Below are positions 17,393 through 25,933 of a stretch of 64,000 nt of DNA, one piece after another. The stretch comes from CAJXUU01 sp039194925 (lineage in GTDB: Bacteria > Bacteroidota > Bacteroidia > Chitinophagales > Saprospiraceae). Location of the stretch: assembly GCA_039194925.1 (NCBI GenBank), contig JBCCVV010000003.1, positions 35,574 to 99,573 on the forward strand, written 5' to 3'. How positions within the stretch are numbered: the stretch's first letter is position 1; each line of letters opens with the position of its first letter. The translations under genes and the position numbers were made by a program. The notes below the pieces were generated by a model. It was not told where the DNA came from and made no database searches. It saw only the letters and a list, made by a program, of their open reading frames with translations.

Positions 17393-18277
17393 TTAAGGAA
17401 CATCAGTTCCGATAGCAGCCGTCCAAATCTCAAACCATTGTGCATCAGAAATGATCGTATGGGTACAATTCACTGCAACTTTCACGCGCTCGATCTTAGA
17501 AGAACCTACCACGGGTCGGATATGGGAAGGATGGTGCAACAAAAACAAATAGACCATTTCATCCAATGACCAATCGTACTTTTGAGCTACTCGAGTCAAC
17601 CGTTCGCGTTTTGCCAACAACTCTACTGAAGAAGTAGGTTGAAATAAATTTCCTCCGCCCAAAGGCGACCATGCCATTGGCATTAAATCATAGAGCATGC
17701 AATTGTCCAAAGTACCATCCAAAAATGGAGACAACTCGAATAAGGATATCTCAATTTGATTGGCCTCTACATCCACAGCAGAATTGATCAAAAGCATTTG
17801 ACTGGTTGTAAAATTTGAGACCCCAAAGCTTTTCACCTTTCCGCTGGATTTTAGCAGATCGATCGCTTTCATGATGTCGTCGGGATCCATCAAGGGACTG
17901 GGGCGATGGATCAAGAGCATATCGATATAATCTGTTTTTAGATTCCGAAGTGAGTTTTCTACACTACGGATGATATGTCCCTGACTGGTATCGTAGTGTT
18001 TTTGCTTTATATGCGGCATTCGATCGGAGGGCATCATGATACCACACTTGGTTATGATTTGGATTTTTTCTCTAGAGATATTAGTTGCTGCAAAAGCATG
18101 TCCAAATTCTTCTTCCGTGGTATGTGCTCCATAGATATCTGCATGATCAAAGGTAGTGACTCCTAACGCACAGCAGTCTTCGATAAGTTGGGCCATGGCA
18201 GATTGATCGAGTTGGGCGCCCCATTGGCCCCATTTCATGACGCCAGCGATTATTCTTGAGAAGGTTGTTTTTGGCAT
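17393..18277 (-). CDS. aldo/keto reductase
   Basis: A 294-residue TIM-barrel oxidoreductase with the usual tetrad in context: Asp and Tyr in FDHADIYGAHTTEE, Lys in IITKCGI and His in LLIHRPSPLMDPDD. The C-terminal NADPH-binding part reads RPVVGSSKIERV. The N-terminal SRIIAGVMKWGQWG and its length resemble the E. coli YdhF group. It reduces aldehydes or ketones with NADPH; the natural substrate is unknown. It lies only 34 nt downstream of the GTPase/DUF4365 ORF on the same strand and might be cotranscribed, though its content suggests an unrelated housekeeping role. Confidence 0.92.
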   Translation of the reverse strand: MPKTTFSRIIAGVMKWGQWGAQLDQSAMAQLIEDCCALGVTTFDHADIYGAHTTEEEFGHAFAATNISREKIQIITKCGIMMPSDRMPHIKQKHYDTSQGHIIRSVENSLRNLKTDYIDMLLIHRPSPLMDPDDIMKAIDLLKSSGKVKSFGVSNFTTSQMLLINSAVDVEANQIEISLFELSPFLDGTLDNCMLYDLMPMAWSPLGGGNLFQPTSSVELLAKRERLTRVAQKYDWSLDEMVYLFLLHHPSHIRPVVGSSKIERVKVAVNCTHTIISDAQWFEIWTAAIGTDVP

Positions 18278-18311
18278 TTGTAAAATATCCTTATTTCCAT
18301 CGGTAAAAGTA

Positions 18312-20618
18312 CTAAATCTCTGGATACAATTGCTTCCTTAAGTTATCCACATTCAATGGGGTAAAGTCTTCTCCATTAAACTCAATGGATTTTGTTTTTC
18401 TTGCTTGAGATTTTAGATTACTCGTTATATTCATCCAACGGATTTTATCCTCTGCATCTCTTATTACAAGCATAATAGGGTAATTGTGTGACTGCCAATA
18501 ATCTATTAACCGCTCATTTTTTATATGGAATATTTCTTTTCCATCAGTCTTTCTTTTTCGTAAGTAGGAACCTCCTGATTTTAATTGGACATATACTTTT
18601 CTACCACTGGCATTGCCCTCTTTGTTTTTAAATTCTATCTCACCATCTACACCCCAGTCAGAATTTGGTGTAGGTCTGAATATATGCCCTGCCGTTGCTA
18701 CAGTTGTAAATGAATGACCAACCAGGATAAGCTCTTTACTCTCGTTATCAATCTTAAAATCCGCTTTTTGGTCCATTTCTTCGACTATTTTTCCAAATCG
18801 ATCCGAACCAAACTTTTTTTCGATTATATCTTCGAATGAAAACTTATTATCGCACGCATCACAAATAATATCTTTCCTACCTAATTGAATTCTTTTCATT
18901 ACACGACTCTTTTCAACAGATTCGTTGCATTTAGGACAAACATAGGATCTTACTCTCTTTACATTTTTCGCATGCTTTTTAAGATGTTCGTGGATATATT
19001 TAATAAAGGAAACCTTTGTATCATCTGGAATATCTGCTTCAAAATAAACTTTTAAATCTGCATTTTCTCTATTTTTAATTAATTGCAAACCAAGGCGTTT
19101 ATCTGAATGTGTTTTAAAATCTGCTGCATATTTCCAAAATTTATGGCTTTCAAAATCATTTGCATGAATTAAGCGAACAATAAGAGTTGCATAAATTTCA
19201 TCAAACACTCCTATGAACGTATAAGTGATAAATACATTAGGAGAATCTAATAATTCAGGGCGATCTATTTTGAAATAAGATGGAAAAACCAATTGTATAC
19301 CATTATTCGTGTCTTCCTGTAGACAAATATTACGATCAATAAAAGTCTGCACAATTGCTCTTAACAATTCTTTTTCAGTATATGTATCTAAACGTTTTAA
19401 GTCATGAAAGTCGATGTTTCCGTTTAATACATCTTCTTTTTTGATATGTCCTATTTCTTCTGTATTTTTTCGGATTTCTCGTATAACCGCTGATGCATAA
19501 TTATTAATTTGTTCAGGTTGCATTAATACCCAATCTCCAAAATCTAATCTCTTAATAATGCCTTGTCCTTCTAATAGACCTACTACTGCTCGAATGTCTT
19601 GCGTTTTTACCAATTCCTCAGAAAATTCAATTTGTAACCTTTGTTTTAAAGAATCAAAACGCATCAAAATATTCTCTTCTTTCTTAATTTTTAAAATGGC
19701 AATTTTTAGTTTGTGAAATACTTGAGATGTTGTTGTCCATGGTAAATCACGCCAGGGGATAGTTTTTGTTATTACCTCTTTCAATTCAGCACATCCTTTT
19801 CCTGTTTTTGCTTCTGTAAAATGAAATGAAGTATAATCCTTAACTACACAATAATCTGTCAGTTTATGTTTGCTAATAGTAATTCCTCCTCGGTCACAAC
19901 GTGCCGCTATAAGTAATTTATTAGGCGTAATATTTACAGCTTTGTTAAGTGCATTCTCCCAATGTGCTAATGGTTCAAGTGGATCTTCTCTTTGTGGATC
20001 AATCACTAAAAGCGCCAATGATGTTTCCTCCATATACAATTGGTGAATCAGACGATAATCTGGTTGACCAGCAAAGTCCCAAAGCCAAACTTCTCTGTCT
20101 CTATCTTGCTCCTTTGTATTTGGTAACTCCAAAGATAGTATATTCATACCATGCGTTGATTCAGTAGCACGCCAAGTATCTTCAGACAATCTAATAGCCA
20201 ATCCTGTTTTACCAACACCTGAATCTCCTACCAATGCTATTTTAGCGTTAGTGTATTGGATGTCAGTTGAGATACTTTCAGCTAAAACACTAAATCCATC
20301 CCAAATTTTTATTGTATTATCTGATGAGCAAGAGATTATTTTTTTTCCATCTGGACTAATCGCACATCCCCAAACACTATTAGTATGTCCTTTTAAAGTG
20401 GCTAAATTTTTACCTGTTGCTAACTCCCAAATTTTAATTGTTTTATCTGCAGAGCAAGAGATTATATTTTCTCCATTTGGACTGATGGCGCATCCATGCA
20501 CATATTCAGTATGTCCTTCTAAAGTAGCTAAATTTTTACCTGTTGCCAACTCCCAAATCTTTATTATATTATTGAAAGAGCAAGAGATTATTTTTTCCCA
20601 TCTGGACTGATGACGCAA
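18312..20618 (-). CDS. WD40 (2 blades) / Roc-like GTPase / COR-like / Zn ribbon / DUF4365: downstream part of the frameshifted TIR gene
   Basis: A 768-residue frame continuing the TIR-WD40 ORF upstream. Order: end of WD blade 5, blades 6 and 7 (residues 10-107), then a small GTPase with P-loop GDSGVGKT (131-138), switch II WDFAGQ (180-185), ARCD (239-242) where NKxD is expected, and TEAKTG (268-273). A COR-like winged-helix region (about 295-540) follows, then a zinc ribbon (Cys561, 564, 586, 589). The end is a DUF4365-type domain (about 626-768) with GVDGEIEF and VQLKSG, a PD-(D/E)xK nuclease-like arrangement. The annotated ATG overlaps the upstream ORF by 31 nt and lies in mid-blade, so it is unlikely to be the ancestral start. 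With one added base the two frames give a 1098-residue protein. Confidence 0.88.
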   Translation of the reverse strand: MRHQSRWEKIISCSFNNIIKIWELATGKNLATLEGHTEYVHGCAISPNGENIISCSADKTIKIWELATGKNLATLKGHTNSVWGCAISPDGKKIISCSSDNTIKIWDGFSVLAESISTDIQYTNAKIALVGDSGVGKTGLAIRLSEDTWRATESTHGMNILSLELPNTKEQDRDREVWLWDFAGQPDYRLIHQLYMEETSLALLVIDPQREDPLEPLAHWENALNKAVNITPNKLLIAARCDRGGITISKHKLTDYCVVKDYTSFHFTEAKTGKGCAELKEVITKTIPWRDLPWTTTSQVFHKLKIAILKIKKEENILMRFDSLKQRLQIEFSEELVKTQDIRAVVGLLEGQGIIKRLDFGDWVLMQPEQINNYASAVIREIRKNTEEIGHIKKEDVLNGNIDFHDLKRLDTYTEKELLRAIVQTFIDRNICLQEDTNNGIQLVFPSYFKIDRPELLDSPNVFITYTFIGVFDEIYATLIVRLIHANDFESHKFWKYAADFKTHSDKRLGLQLIKNRENADLKVYFEADIPDDTKVSFIKYIHEHLKKHAKNVKRVRSYVCPKCNESVEKSRVMKRIQLGRKDIICDACDNKFSFEDIIEKKFGSDRFGKIVEEMDQKADFKIDNESKELILVGHSFTTVATAGHIFRPTPNSDWGVDGEIEFKNKEGNASGRKVYVQLKSGGSYLRKRKTDGKEIFHIKNERLIDYWQSHNYPIMLVIRDAEDKIRWMNITSNLKSQARKTKSIEFNGEDFTPLNVDNLRKQLYPEI

Positions 20619-21145
20619 TCCATTACAGCTGAAGTATGACCTTCTAAAGTAGCTAAATTTCTACCTGTTGCTAACTCCCAAATCTTTATTGTACTATCAC
20701 CAGAACAAGAGACTATTTTTTTCCCATCTGGACTGATGGTGCATCCCAACACATATTGAGCATGACCTTCTAAAGTAGCTAAATTTCTGCCTGTTGCTAA
20801 CTCCCAAATCTTTATTGTACTATCACCAGAACAAGAGACTATTTTTTTCCCATCTGGACTGATGGAGCATCCATGCACATATTTAGTATGACCTTCTAAA
20901 GTAGCTAAATTTTTACCTGTTGCTAACTCCCAAATCTTTATTGTATTATCGTAAGAACCAGAAACTATATTTTTTCCATCTGGACTGATGGCACATCCCA
21001 ATACATCATCAGTATGTCCTTCTAAAGTAGCTAAATTTCTACCCGTTGCTAACTCCCAAATCTTTATTGTATTATCGTAGGAACTAGAAACTATATTTTT
21101 TCCATCTGGACTAATGGCGCATTTATATACAGATGAAGTATGACC
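20297..21145 (-). repeat. seven near-identical 126-nt WD40 repeats
   Basis: Each unit encodes 42 residues of the form GHTxxVxxCxISPDGKxIxSxSxDxTIKIWELATGxNLATLE. Matching points fall at 20306, 20432, 20558, 20683, 20809, 20935 and 21061: every step is 126 except 20558-20683, which is 125. Seven units make one complete beta-propeller. The high DNA identity implies recent amplification or ongoing gene conversion. Confidence 0.95.
20588..20596 (-). other. one-base deletion / possible recoding site
   Basis: Coding-strand sequence is GGG AAA AAA TAA here, whereas sister repeats read GGG AAA AAA ATA. The homopolymer (20591-20596) has 6 bases instead of 7, creating the TAA stop at 20588-20590. Re-reading one A (ribosomal -1 slip) or polymerase slippage would restore exactly the KKII sequence of the other blades. 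Confidence 0.9.
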
Positions 21146-21607
21146 TTTTAAAGTGGTTAATAGATAATTTCCTTTTATCTTTTCTACCTCTTTTTTTTCA
21201 GAGATTATCAAAGCATCCAAAAGCTTATGATAGCCTATTTTGCTTTTATCACTCCAATCTAAATATGAATATTGTTTTAATAAAAATGGAATCTTGCAAT
21301 CTGTCAATAATATGGGAATAAATCTTCTCTCTTTATTGCCAGGATCTCTAAACAACATAGTATGACGTTCTAAGGAAACCCACTCAGAGTCAAAAGCATT
21401 TTGAGACATACAAAGAATCAAAACACGTGAATCTTTTAATCCTTCTTCAATTTTTAATGGTATTGAATCCCCGGGTTTTATCATCCAATCATCCAGCCAA
21501 ACTTTTAATCCATCATCTCGAAGACGTTTTGCAAGTTCTAGTACAATTGGTTTGTCTTTAGAAGAATGCGAAAGAAAAACATCATATTTAAAGGATTGAT
21601 TCTGCAT
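20588..21607 (-). CDS. TIR domain plus WD40 blades 1-5: upstream part of the frameshifted gene
   Basis: A 339-residue ORF. Residues 6-133 form a TIR domain: YDVFLSHSSKDK, then GLKVWLDDWMIKPGD and SRVLILCMSQNAFDSEWVSLE, whose Glu80 is the candidate catalytic residue of NAD-cleaving TIRs (Trp76 four residues earlier). WD40 repeats start at 155; five are present before the frame ends at PDGKK and TAA. The next 126-nt repeat continues in the other frame at 18312-20618. No signal peptide or membrane segment is seen. A possible promoter (TTG at 21675-21677, 22-nt spacer, TATATTTT at 21645-21652, minus strand) lies upstream. Architecture points to an NLR-like or ROCO-like sensor with a TIR effector; anti-phage function is inference. 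Confidence 0.9.
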   Translation of the reverse strand: MQNQSFKYDVFLSHSSKDKPIVLELAKRLRDDGLKVWLDDWMIKPGDSIPLKIEEGLKDSRVLILCMSQNAFDSEWVSLERHTMLFRDPGNKERRFIPILLTDCKIPFLLKQYSYLDWSDKSKIGYHKLLDALIISEKKEVEKIKGNYLLTTLKGHTSSVYKCAISPDGKNIVSSSYDNTIKIWELATGRNLATLEGHTDDVLGCAISPDGKNIVSGSYDNTIKIWELATGKNLATLEGHTKYVHGCSISPDGKKIVSCSGDSTIKIWELATGRNLATLEGHAQYVLGCTISPDGKKIVSCSGDSTIKIWELATGRNLATLEGHTSAVMDCVISPDGKK

Positions 21608-21644
21608 GTTGGTTTTTGTTTATATGATCTATACTCCGTACAAT

Positions 21645-21677
21645 AAAATATAATGGGCATTGATTATTGTATCTCAA
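21645..21677 (-). promoter_or_regulatory. candidate promoter of the TIR gene
   Basis: On the minus strand TTG (21677-21675) is followed after 22 nt by TATATTTT (21652-21645), close to the Bacteroidota -33 TTTG / -7 TAnnTTTG pattern, about 38 nt before the ATG at 21607. Confidence 0.4.
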
Positions 21678-21691
21678 CTTTGTAAAGATAA

Positions 21692-21868
21692 TCAAGGGAT
21701 TTTAAAATTTTGAAGACATGCTTTAAACGCAAACAGCCCTTTCTCATCCTCACTTGAAAGGATATGGAAGTACTGTGTTTTGCAGGACAACGTTGTAAAT
21801 TCAGAAGAAGAACTACCCAGATAATTTAAGCGGAAGTTGTCATTCAAACCGAAGTGTAGTGAAGCCAT
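21692..21868 (-). CDS. possible 58-residue ORF upstream of the TIR gene
   Basis: An open frame from ATG 21868 to TGA 21692 with mixed, protein-like composition (starts MASLHFGLNDNFRLNYLG, ends KACLQNFKIP). The frame stays open upstream into the end of the regulator gene, so it may be a fragment. Against it: the segment 21840-21866 resembles the dispersed GTCATTCxxACCGAAGTG intergenic element, and no family is recognised. The rest of the 329-nt gap 21608-21936 shows only the candidate promoter. Confidence 0.25.
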   Translation of the reverse strand: MASLHFGLNDNFRLNYLGSSSSEFTTLSCKTQYFHILSSEDEKGLFAFKACLQNFKIP

Positions 21869-21936
21869 AAATCCTAGGTAAACCTGAATAGGATATAAAA
21901 CTGGAGTCTTAATATCTATTCCCTTGTCATTTTCGT

Positions 21937-23694
21937 CTACAACCCCAAAACAAAAGCTTCCAGCGAATCTCCCGTCACCAGTCCCAACTTCTTTCGCAAT
22001 CGATAACGCGCTTTTTTGATGCCATCACCGGAGATATTCAGTATGTAGGCAATCTCCTTATTGGAAAGATTCATCTTCAATAAAGACATAAGTCGGAGTT
22101 CGTTGCTGGATACTTCAGGATAATTATCCATGACGTTTGCCTCAAAATCTTTGTGAACCGACAAGAACCGCTTACGGAATTCTTCCCAGTTCTCATTATC
22201 ATTCTGATTCCTAGATATGGCGTTTACTATCTTCTGAACATCTCTGGGATTACTTTCTCCACGTTTTAGTTCATCCACGTCTTCCTTGATCGAATCCAAT
22301 ACTTTGTTTTTATGAGCAAGCTGCAATGCATACGCCAGGAGTTCTTGCTTCTTAAATTCCAAATCTTTCTTATTGAACTCCAACTCTTGATTCAGCTTTT
22401 CCTTGGCCAGTCTATTTCGATTCATTCTTTGCCGCATCGCGTAGAAAATAGAGCCAAAGAGTAGAAGGAGTCCTGCGATTCCACCAATAAGCCCATTCCG
22501 CTCAATCTTTGTACGTTTCTCTTTTTCCTCCAGTAACTCAATCTCTTGCTGTTTTTTAAATTTCTCATATTCGGTCTGAATCTTATTTATAGCATTCATC
22601 TTATCGACACCAAAAATAGAGTCTTGCTGTTGGGCATACTGTTTATAATAATCGAGTGCTAATGGATAGTCACCTTGCTGCTCATAAATGCTGGATAAAT
22701 TGTAGAAGTCTGTGATTATTTTTTTACCCCTTCCCATCTTCCTGGCATTTTCAACGGATAGTAAGGCGTACTTTTCGGCTTTTTTGATTTGATCCGTAGC
22801 CATGTATAAGTCGGTCAATCTTCTACATATCTGTCCAGGCAAGGAGTTCGATTCGCTTTCGCTGGCAATCTGATAGGCTTCCAACAATACCGCTTCGGAC
22901 TTTTGATATTCTTGCTTGCGATTATAAATATCGCCCAACCAATCGTATACTTCTGCCAGCGCAATTCGTTGATTGTTTTTTCTTGCGTATTCGGCATTTT
23001 TCAAGAAGAGTTGTTCTGCCCTATCCAGGGAATCCTTATCAACGAGTATTCCAGCAATTTGAAATTCGACATCTATGATATCGGCTTCTGAATTGATGCC
23101 CCTATAGATATCCAATGCTTTTAGATAATAGGAATATGCCGCATCTTTTTTATTCAAATTAGAAAGTACATTCCCAATATTCCAATACGAACTGGCCAGA
23201 AATTCTCCCTCCATCCCAACACTTTCTTTTCTTGCCAGGCTATTCATGTGTTCTTCCAGCGCTTGTTCTATGTTCCCCATTTGATTGAAGACCAGAGCAA
23301 TATTGGAAGACATATTCAATTCCCAGGTTAGGTCTTTTGCTTCTCTGAATTTGGCCTGTGAAGCTTGAAAATAGTAAAGGGCAGAATCCAAATTTGACGT
23401 ATGAAAAAAATAGGTGGCCAGTAGATTATTGCCATCTGCCTCCGTACGAGGATTTGACGACCCTTCCGATCTTCTAAAGGCCATCCTAGCATATATTCCG
23501 GCAGAATCGAGGTCGGTTCTAAAATATTCACGGTACAATAGTTTACAAGAGAACAAGAACAACGAGTCGTTTGTATCGGACAAGGTCGCTCTAAGGCTGT
23601 CAATCTTCCCTCTATCTTGAGCATCGAGGGTATTTAACGATAAAAATAATACTATGAAAATTCCATTTTGGATTAATTTTAATATATCCGGCAT
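21937..23694 (-). CDS. TPR-containing regulator with LuxR-type HTH
   Basis: A 585-residue protein: a Sec-like signal (ends NTLDAQ), about six or seven TPR units in the periplasmic half (for example SYYLKALDIYRG, YDWLGDIYNRKQEYQKSE), a membrane span near 398-420 (GLIGGIAGLLLLFGSIFYAM), a charged coiled coil and a C-terminal helix-turn-helix, LSNKEIAYILNISGDGIKKA. This is a one-component design common in Bacteroidota: an external TPR sensor and an internal DNA-binding domain in a single chain. Target genes are unknown. It sits upstream of the TIR locus on the same strand but is separated by 329 nt, so direct control of that locus is only a possibility. Confidence 0.9.
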   Translation of the reverse strand: MPDILKLIQNGIFIVLFLSLNTLDAQDRGKIDSLRATLSDTNDSLFLFSCKLLYREYFRTDLDSAGIYARMAFRRSEGSSNPRTEADGNNLLATYFFHTSNLDSALYYFQASQAKFREAKDLTWELNMSSNIALVFNQMGNIEQALEEHMNSLARKESVGMEGEFLASSYWNIGNVLSNLNKKDAAYSYYLKALDIYRGINSEADIIDVEFQIAGILVDKDSLDRAEQLFLKNAEYARKNNQRIALAEVYDWLGDIYNRKQEYQKSEAVLLEAYQIASESESNSLPGQICRRLTDLYMATDQIKKAEKYALLSVENARKMGRGKKIITDFYNLSSIYEQQGDYPLALDYYKQYAQQQDSIFGVDKMNAINKIQTEYEKFKKQQEIELLEEKEKRTKIERNGLIGGIAGLLLLFGSIFYAMRQRMNRNRLAKEKLNQELEFNKKDLEFKKQELLAYALQLAHKNKVLDSIKEDVDELKRGESNPRDVQKIVNAISRNQNDNENWEEFRKRFLSVHKDFEANVMDNYPEVSSNELRLMSLLKMNLSNKEIAYILNISGDGIKKARYRLRKKLGLVTGDSLEAFVLGL

Positions 23695-23885
23695 GTTAAA
23701 GGTGTTTACTTCATTTCATTAGAACGCTAAAGTACAATCATTCTTAATGGAATTGCTTCAAACAAAAATAGACAAACCGAGGCAAGGGCAAAATATCTAT
23801 CTACAATCCATTCATAAAACCCAGTCTATTTAAAAGTGGTAAGTAAACAGAATATTTTTTACTTAAATGAATTCATACTCAAAAT

Positions 23886-25853
23886 CTAAATTCCCAACTG
23901 CTGTCTCAATCCAGAATCCACTTGAGTAAATCCCAAATTAATGGCCATCTGCACATCGCGCTTGGCCTCAGCCGTCTTACCCATCGCCATGTACGTCCTG
24001 CCTCGTTCGTAATAAAATACGCCTTGCCGTTGATTCAATTGGATGGCTCTGGAATACGCGGGAATTGACTCCTGCAATCGATTGAGATTGCGTAATGCTC
24101 GCCCTTTTTCATACCAAAGATCTGCATTGTAGGGTTTTAACTGTAAGTAGGAATTGATATCATCGAGGGCTTCCTGAATCTTACCTTGGCTGTTGTACAT
24201 CACAGATCTATTCAGATACCCCACAGCATGATCGGGTTTGTATTTTAGTCCTTCATTGATATCGGCAATGGCTCTATCCACATCTCCTAGTCGCGCATAA
24301 GTCGCCCCACGATTGATTAAGAATTCTCCATTTTGTGGGCTCAATTCGATGGCTCGATTGTAGTCTTCCAGCGCCAATAACAAGGTATCTCTTGTCTTGG
24401 CTATTTCAAAATAAAGTCGTGCCCGACTGTTAAATGCTTGTTCTCCTTTTGGATTCAGTCGGGTGGCTTCGTTGTAGTCGCGTAAGGCATCTTTGGTTCT
24501 TCCTTGTTCTCGAAGATAATTTGCACGGTTGCCATAGGGAAGAGTGGCATTCTTATAGTATTTCAAAACGTGGGTCCAGAGGGTTTCACTATTTTTCCAA
24601 ACCTTATTTTGTTGAATGGTCATGTATCCGTAGATGAGAAATAGAGCGACAGCCCCTCCCATCAATAACATCTTCATTTTGGGCTTATCAATAATCAATT
24701 TATCAAAATAATATCCTGCGATAAAGAATAAACCAAAGTAGGCTATGTACGTAAAGCGATCAGCCAGGAACCCTTGCCCGGCACCTAAGATCTGCAATAA
24801 AAACACAATGTTTACCGTGAAAAACAGAAGTCCAAAAAACCAGACTTTCATTTCCTTTTTATACATGAGGTACATTCCATATACCATAGCTGGAAACAAC
24901 AAAAGTGTAGGATAGAAATATGCCGGCATTTTTGGAGCGTACGGATAAAGGGGTGACATCTTGTATGGTACAATCGATTTCACTAGATAAATCATGTAGC
25001 TGAACGAGCCTACGAAGATGCGTTGCCAAGCCGGATACGTCACCGCATTTTCTAATGATCCCTGATCCTTTAAATAGTATATACCCACCAAACCAAAAAT
25101 CAGAGATAAAGCAAAATAGGGAAACTTTTTAAACATGGATTTTAACTCCAATTTGCCATCTAGATAATAATCCACAGCGATCATGGATAGAGGTAAGATC
25201 ACAGCCTGAATCTTAGAAAATAAGGACAATAGAAAAAGTGTAATAATAATTAAATGATAACCTTTACCGTTGAGCTTCCCTTTGATATAGTAATACAATG
25301 CCGACAAGTAAAAGGCACCAAACAATACATCCTTCCGCTCCGTAACCCATGCCACCGACTCCACCCGCATTGGGTGTATGCCAAACAGCAAGGCGATAAA
25401 CAACGATCCTTGCCATTTTAATCCGAGTAGCAAACAAATTCGGAAGACAAAAAAGACACAAATCAAATGGAACAGTACATTGGTCAAGTGCCATTTACCG
25501 GGCTGATCAAAACCATACACTCTTTTCTCCACCGCAAAGGTCCAAATGGCAAGTGGATTGTAATTCCCAATCACATTGCTGGTAAAAATCTCTTTGGTAT
25601 TGCTCCAAAAATTCTCCTTATTAATAGTAGAGACATATTCGTTTTCATAAAAATTACGATCATCGTCCCAATTCACAAACTCATTATTCGTTGTATTGTA
25701 AAAGCAAGCAAATGTGATGATTAGTGCTGCAAAAACGGCAGCAAGATGGGTTGAGTTACCCCAGAAGGATGGCATTTCGATGGATGAAACTATTCTTTTC
25801 TCTGCCTTCGGTGCTCTTTTCTTCTCTTTCCGTTTCTTGCTTTTCTTGGACAT
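23886..25853 (-). CDS. TMTC-like multi-spanning membrane protein with TPR tail
   Basis: A 655-residue protein. After a Lys-rich start (KKSKKRKEKKRAPKAEKR) come about ten membrane segments (about 30-420) and then five or six TPRs (about 430-645). The early loop HPMRVESVAWVTERKDVLFG matches the signature of TMTC/GT-C glycosyltransferase-like proteins, and NNEFVNWDDDRNFYEN near the first span fits the lipid-sugar-dependent acceptor loop with acidic residues. It may be a mannosyl- or glycosyltransferase of the inner membrane acting on exported proteins, although many bacterial relatives are uncharacterised. Monocistronic. Confidence 0.85.
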   Translation of the reverse strand: MSKKSKKRKEKKRAPKAEKRIVSSIEMPSFWGNSTHLAAVFAALIITFACFYNTTNNEFVNWDDDRNFYENEYVSTINKENFWSNTKEIFTSNVIGNYNPLAIWTFAVEKRVYGFDQPGKWHLTNVLFHLICVFFVFRICLLLGLKWQGSLFIALLFGIHPMRVESVAWVTERKDVLFGAFYLSALYYYIKGKLNGKGYHLIIITLFLLSLFSKIQAVILPLSMIAVDYYLDGKLELKSMFKKFPYFALSLIFGLVGIYYLKDQGSLENAVTYPAWQRIFVGSFSYMIYLVKSIVPYKMSPLYPYAPKMPAYFYPTLLLFPAMVYGMYLMYKKEMKVWFFGLLFFTVNIVFLLQILGAGQGFLADRFTYIAYFGLFFIAGYYFDKLIIDKPKMKMLLMGGAVALFLIYGYMTIQQNKVWKNSETLWTHVLKYYKNATLPYGNRANYLREQGRTKDALRDYNEATRLNPKGEQAFNSRARLYFEIAKTRDTLLLALEDYNRAIELSPQNGEFLINRGATYARLGDVDRAIADINEGLKYKPDHAVGYLNRSVMYNSQGKIQEALDDINSYLQLKPYNADLWYEKGRALRNLNRLQESIPAYSRAIQLNQRQGVFYYERGRTYMAMGKTAEAKRDVQMAINLGFTQVDSGLRQQLGI

Positions 25854-25933
25854 ATTACAAATATATTATATGTGTAAATGTACCCAAAAAGAACAAGAAA
25901 AGTGAAATTCTATCGTTTACGAATCAATCAAAA

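Noticed and set aside
20297..21145. Periodic repeats suggesting a CRISPR array or satellite
   Set aside because: The 126-nt units are coding WD40 blades without variable spacers, and all differences fit codon positions of one frame.
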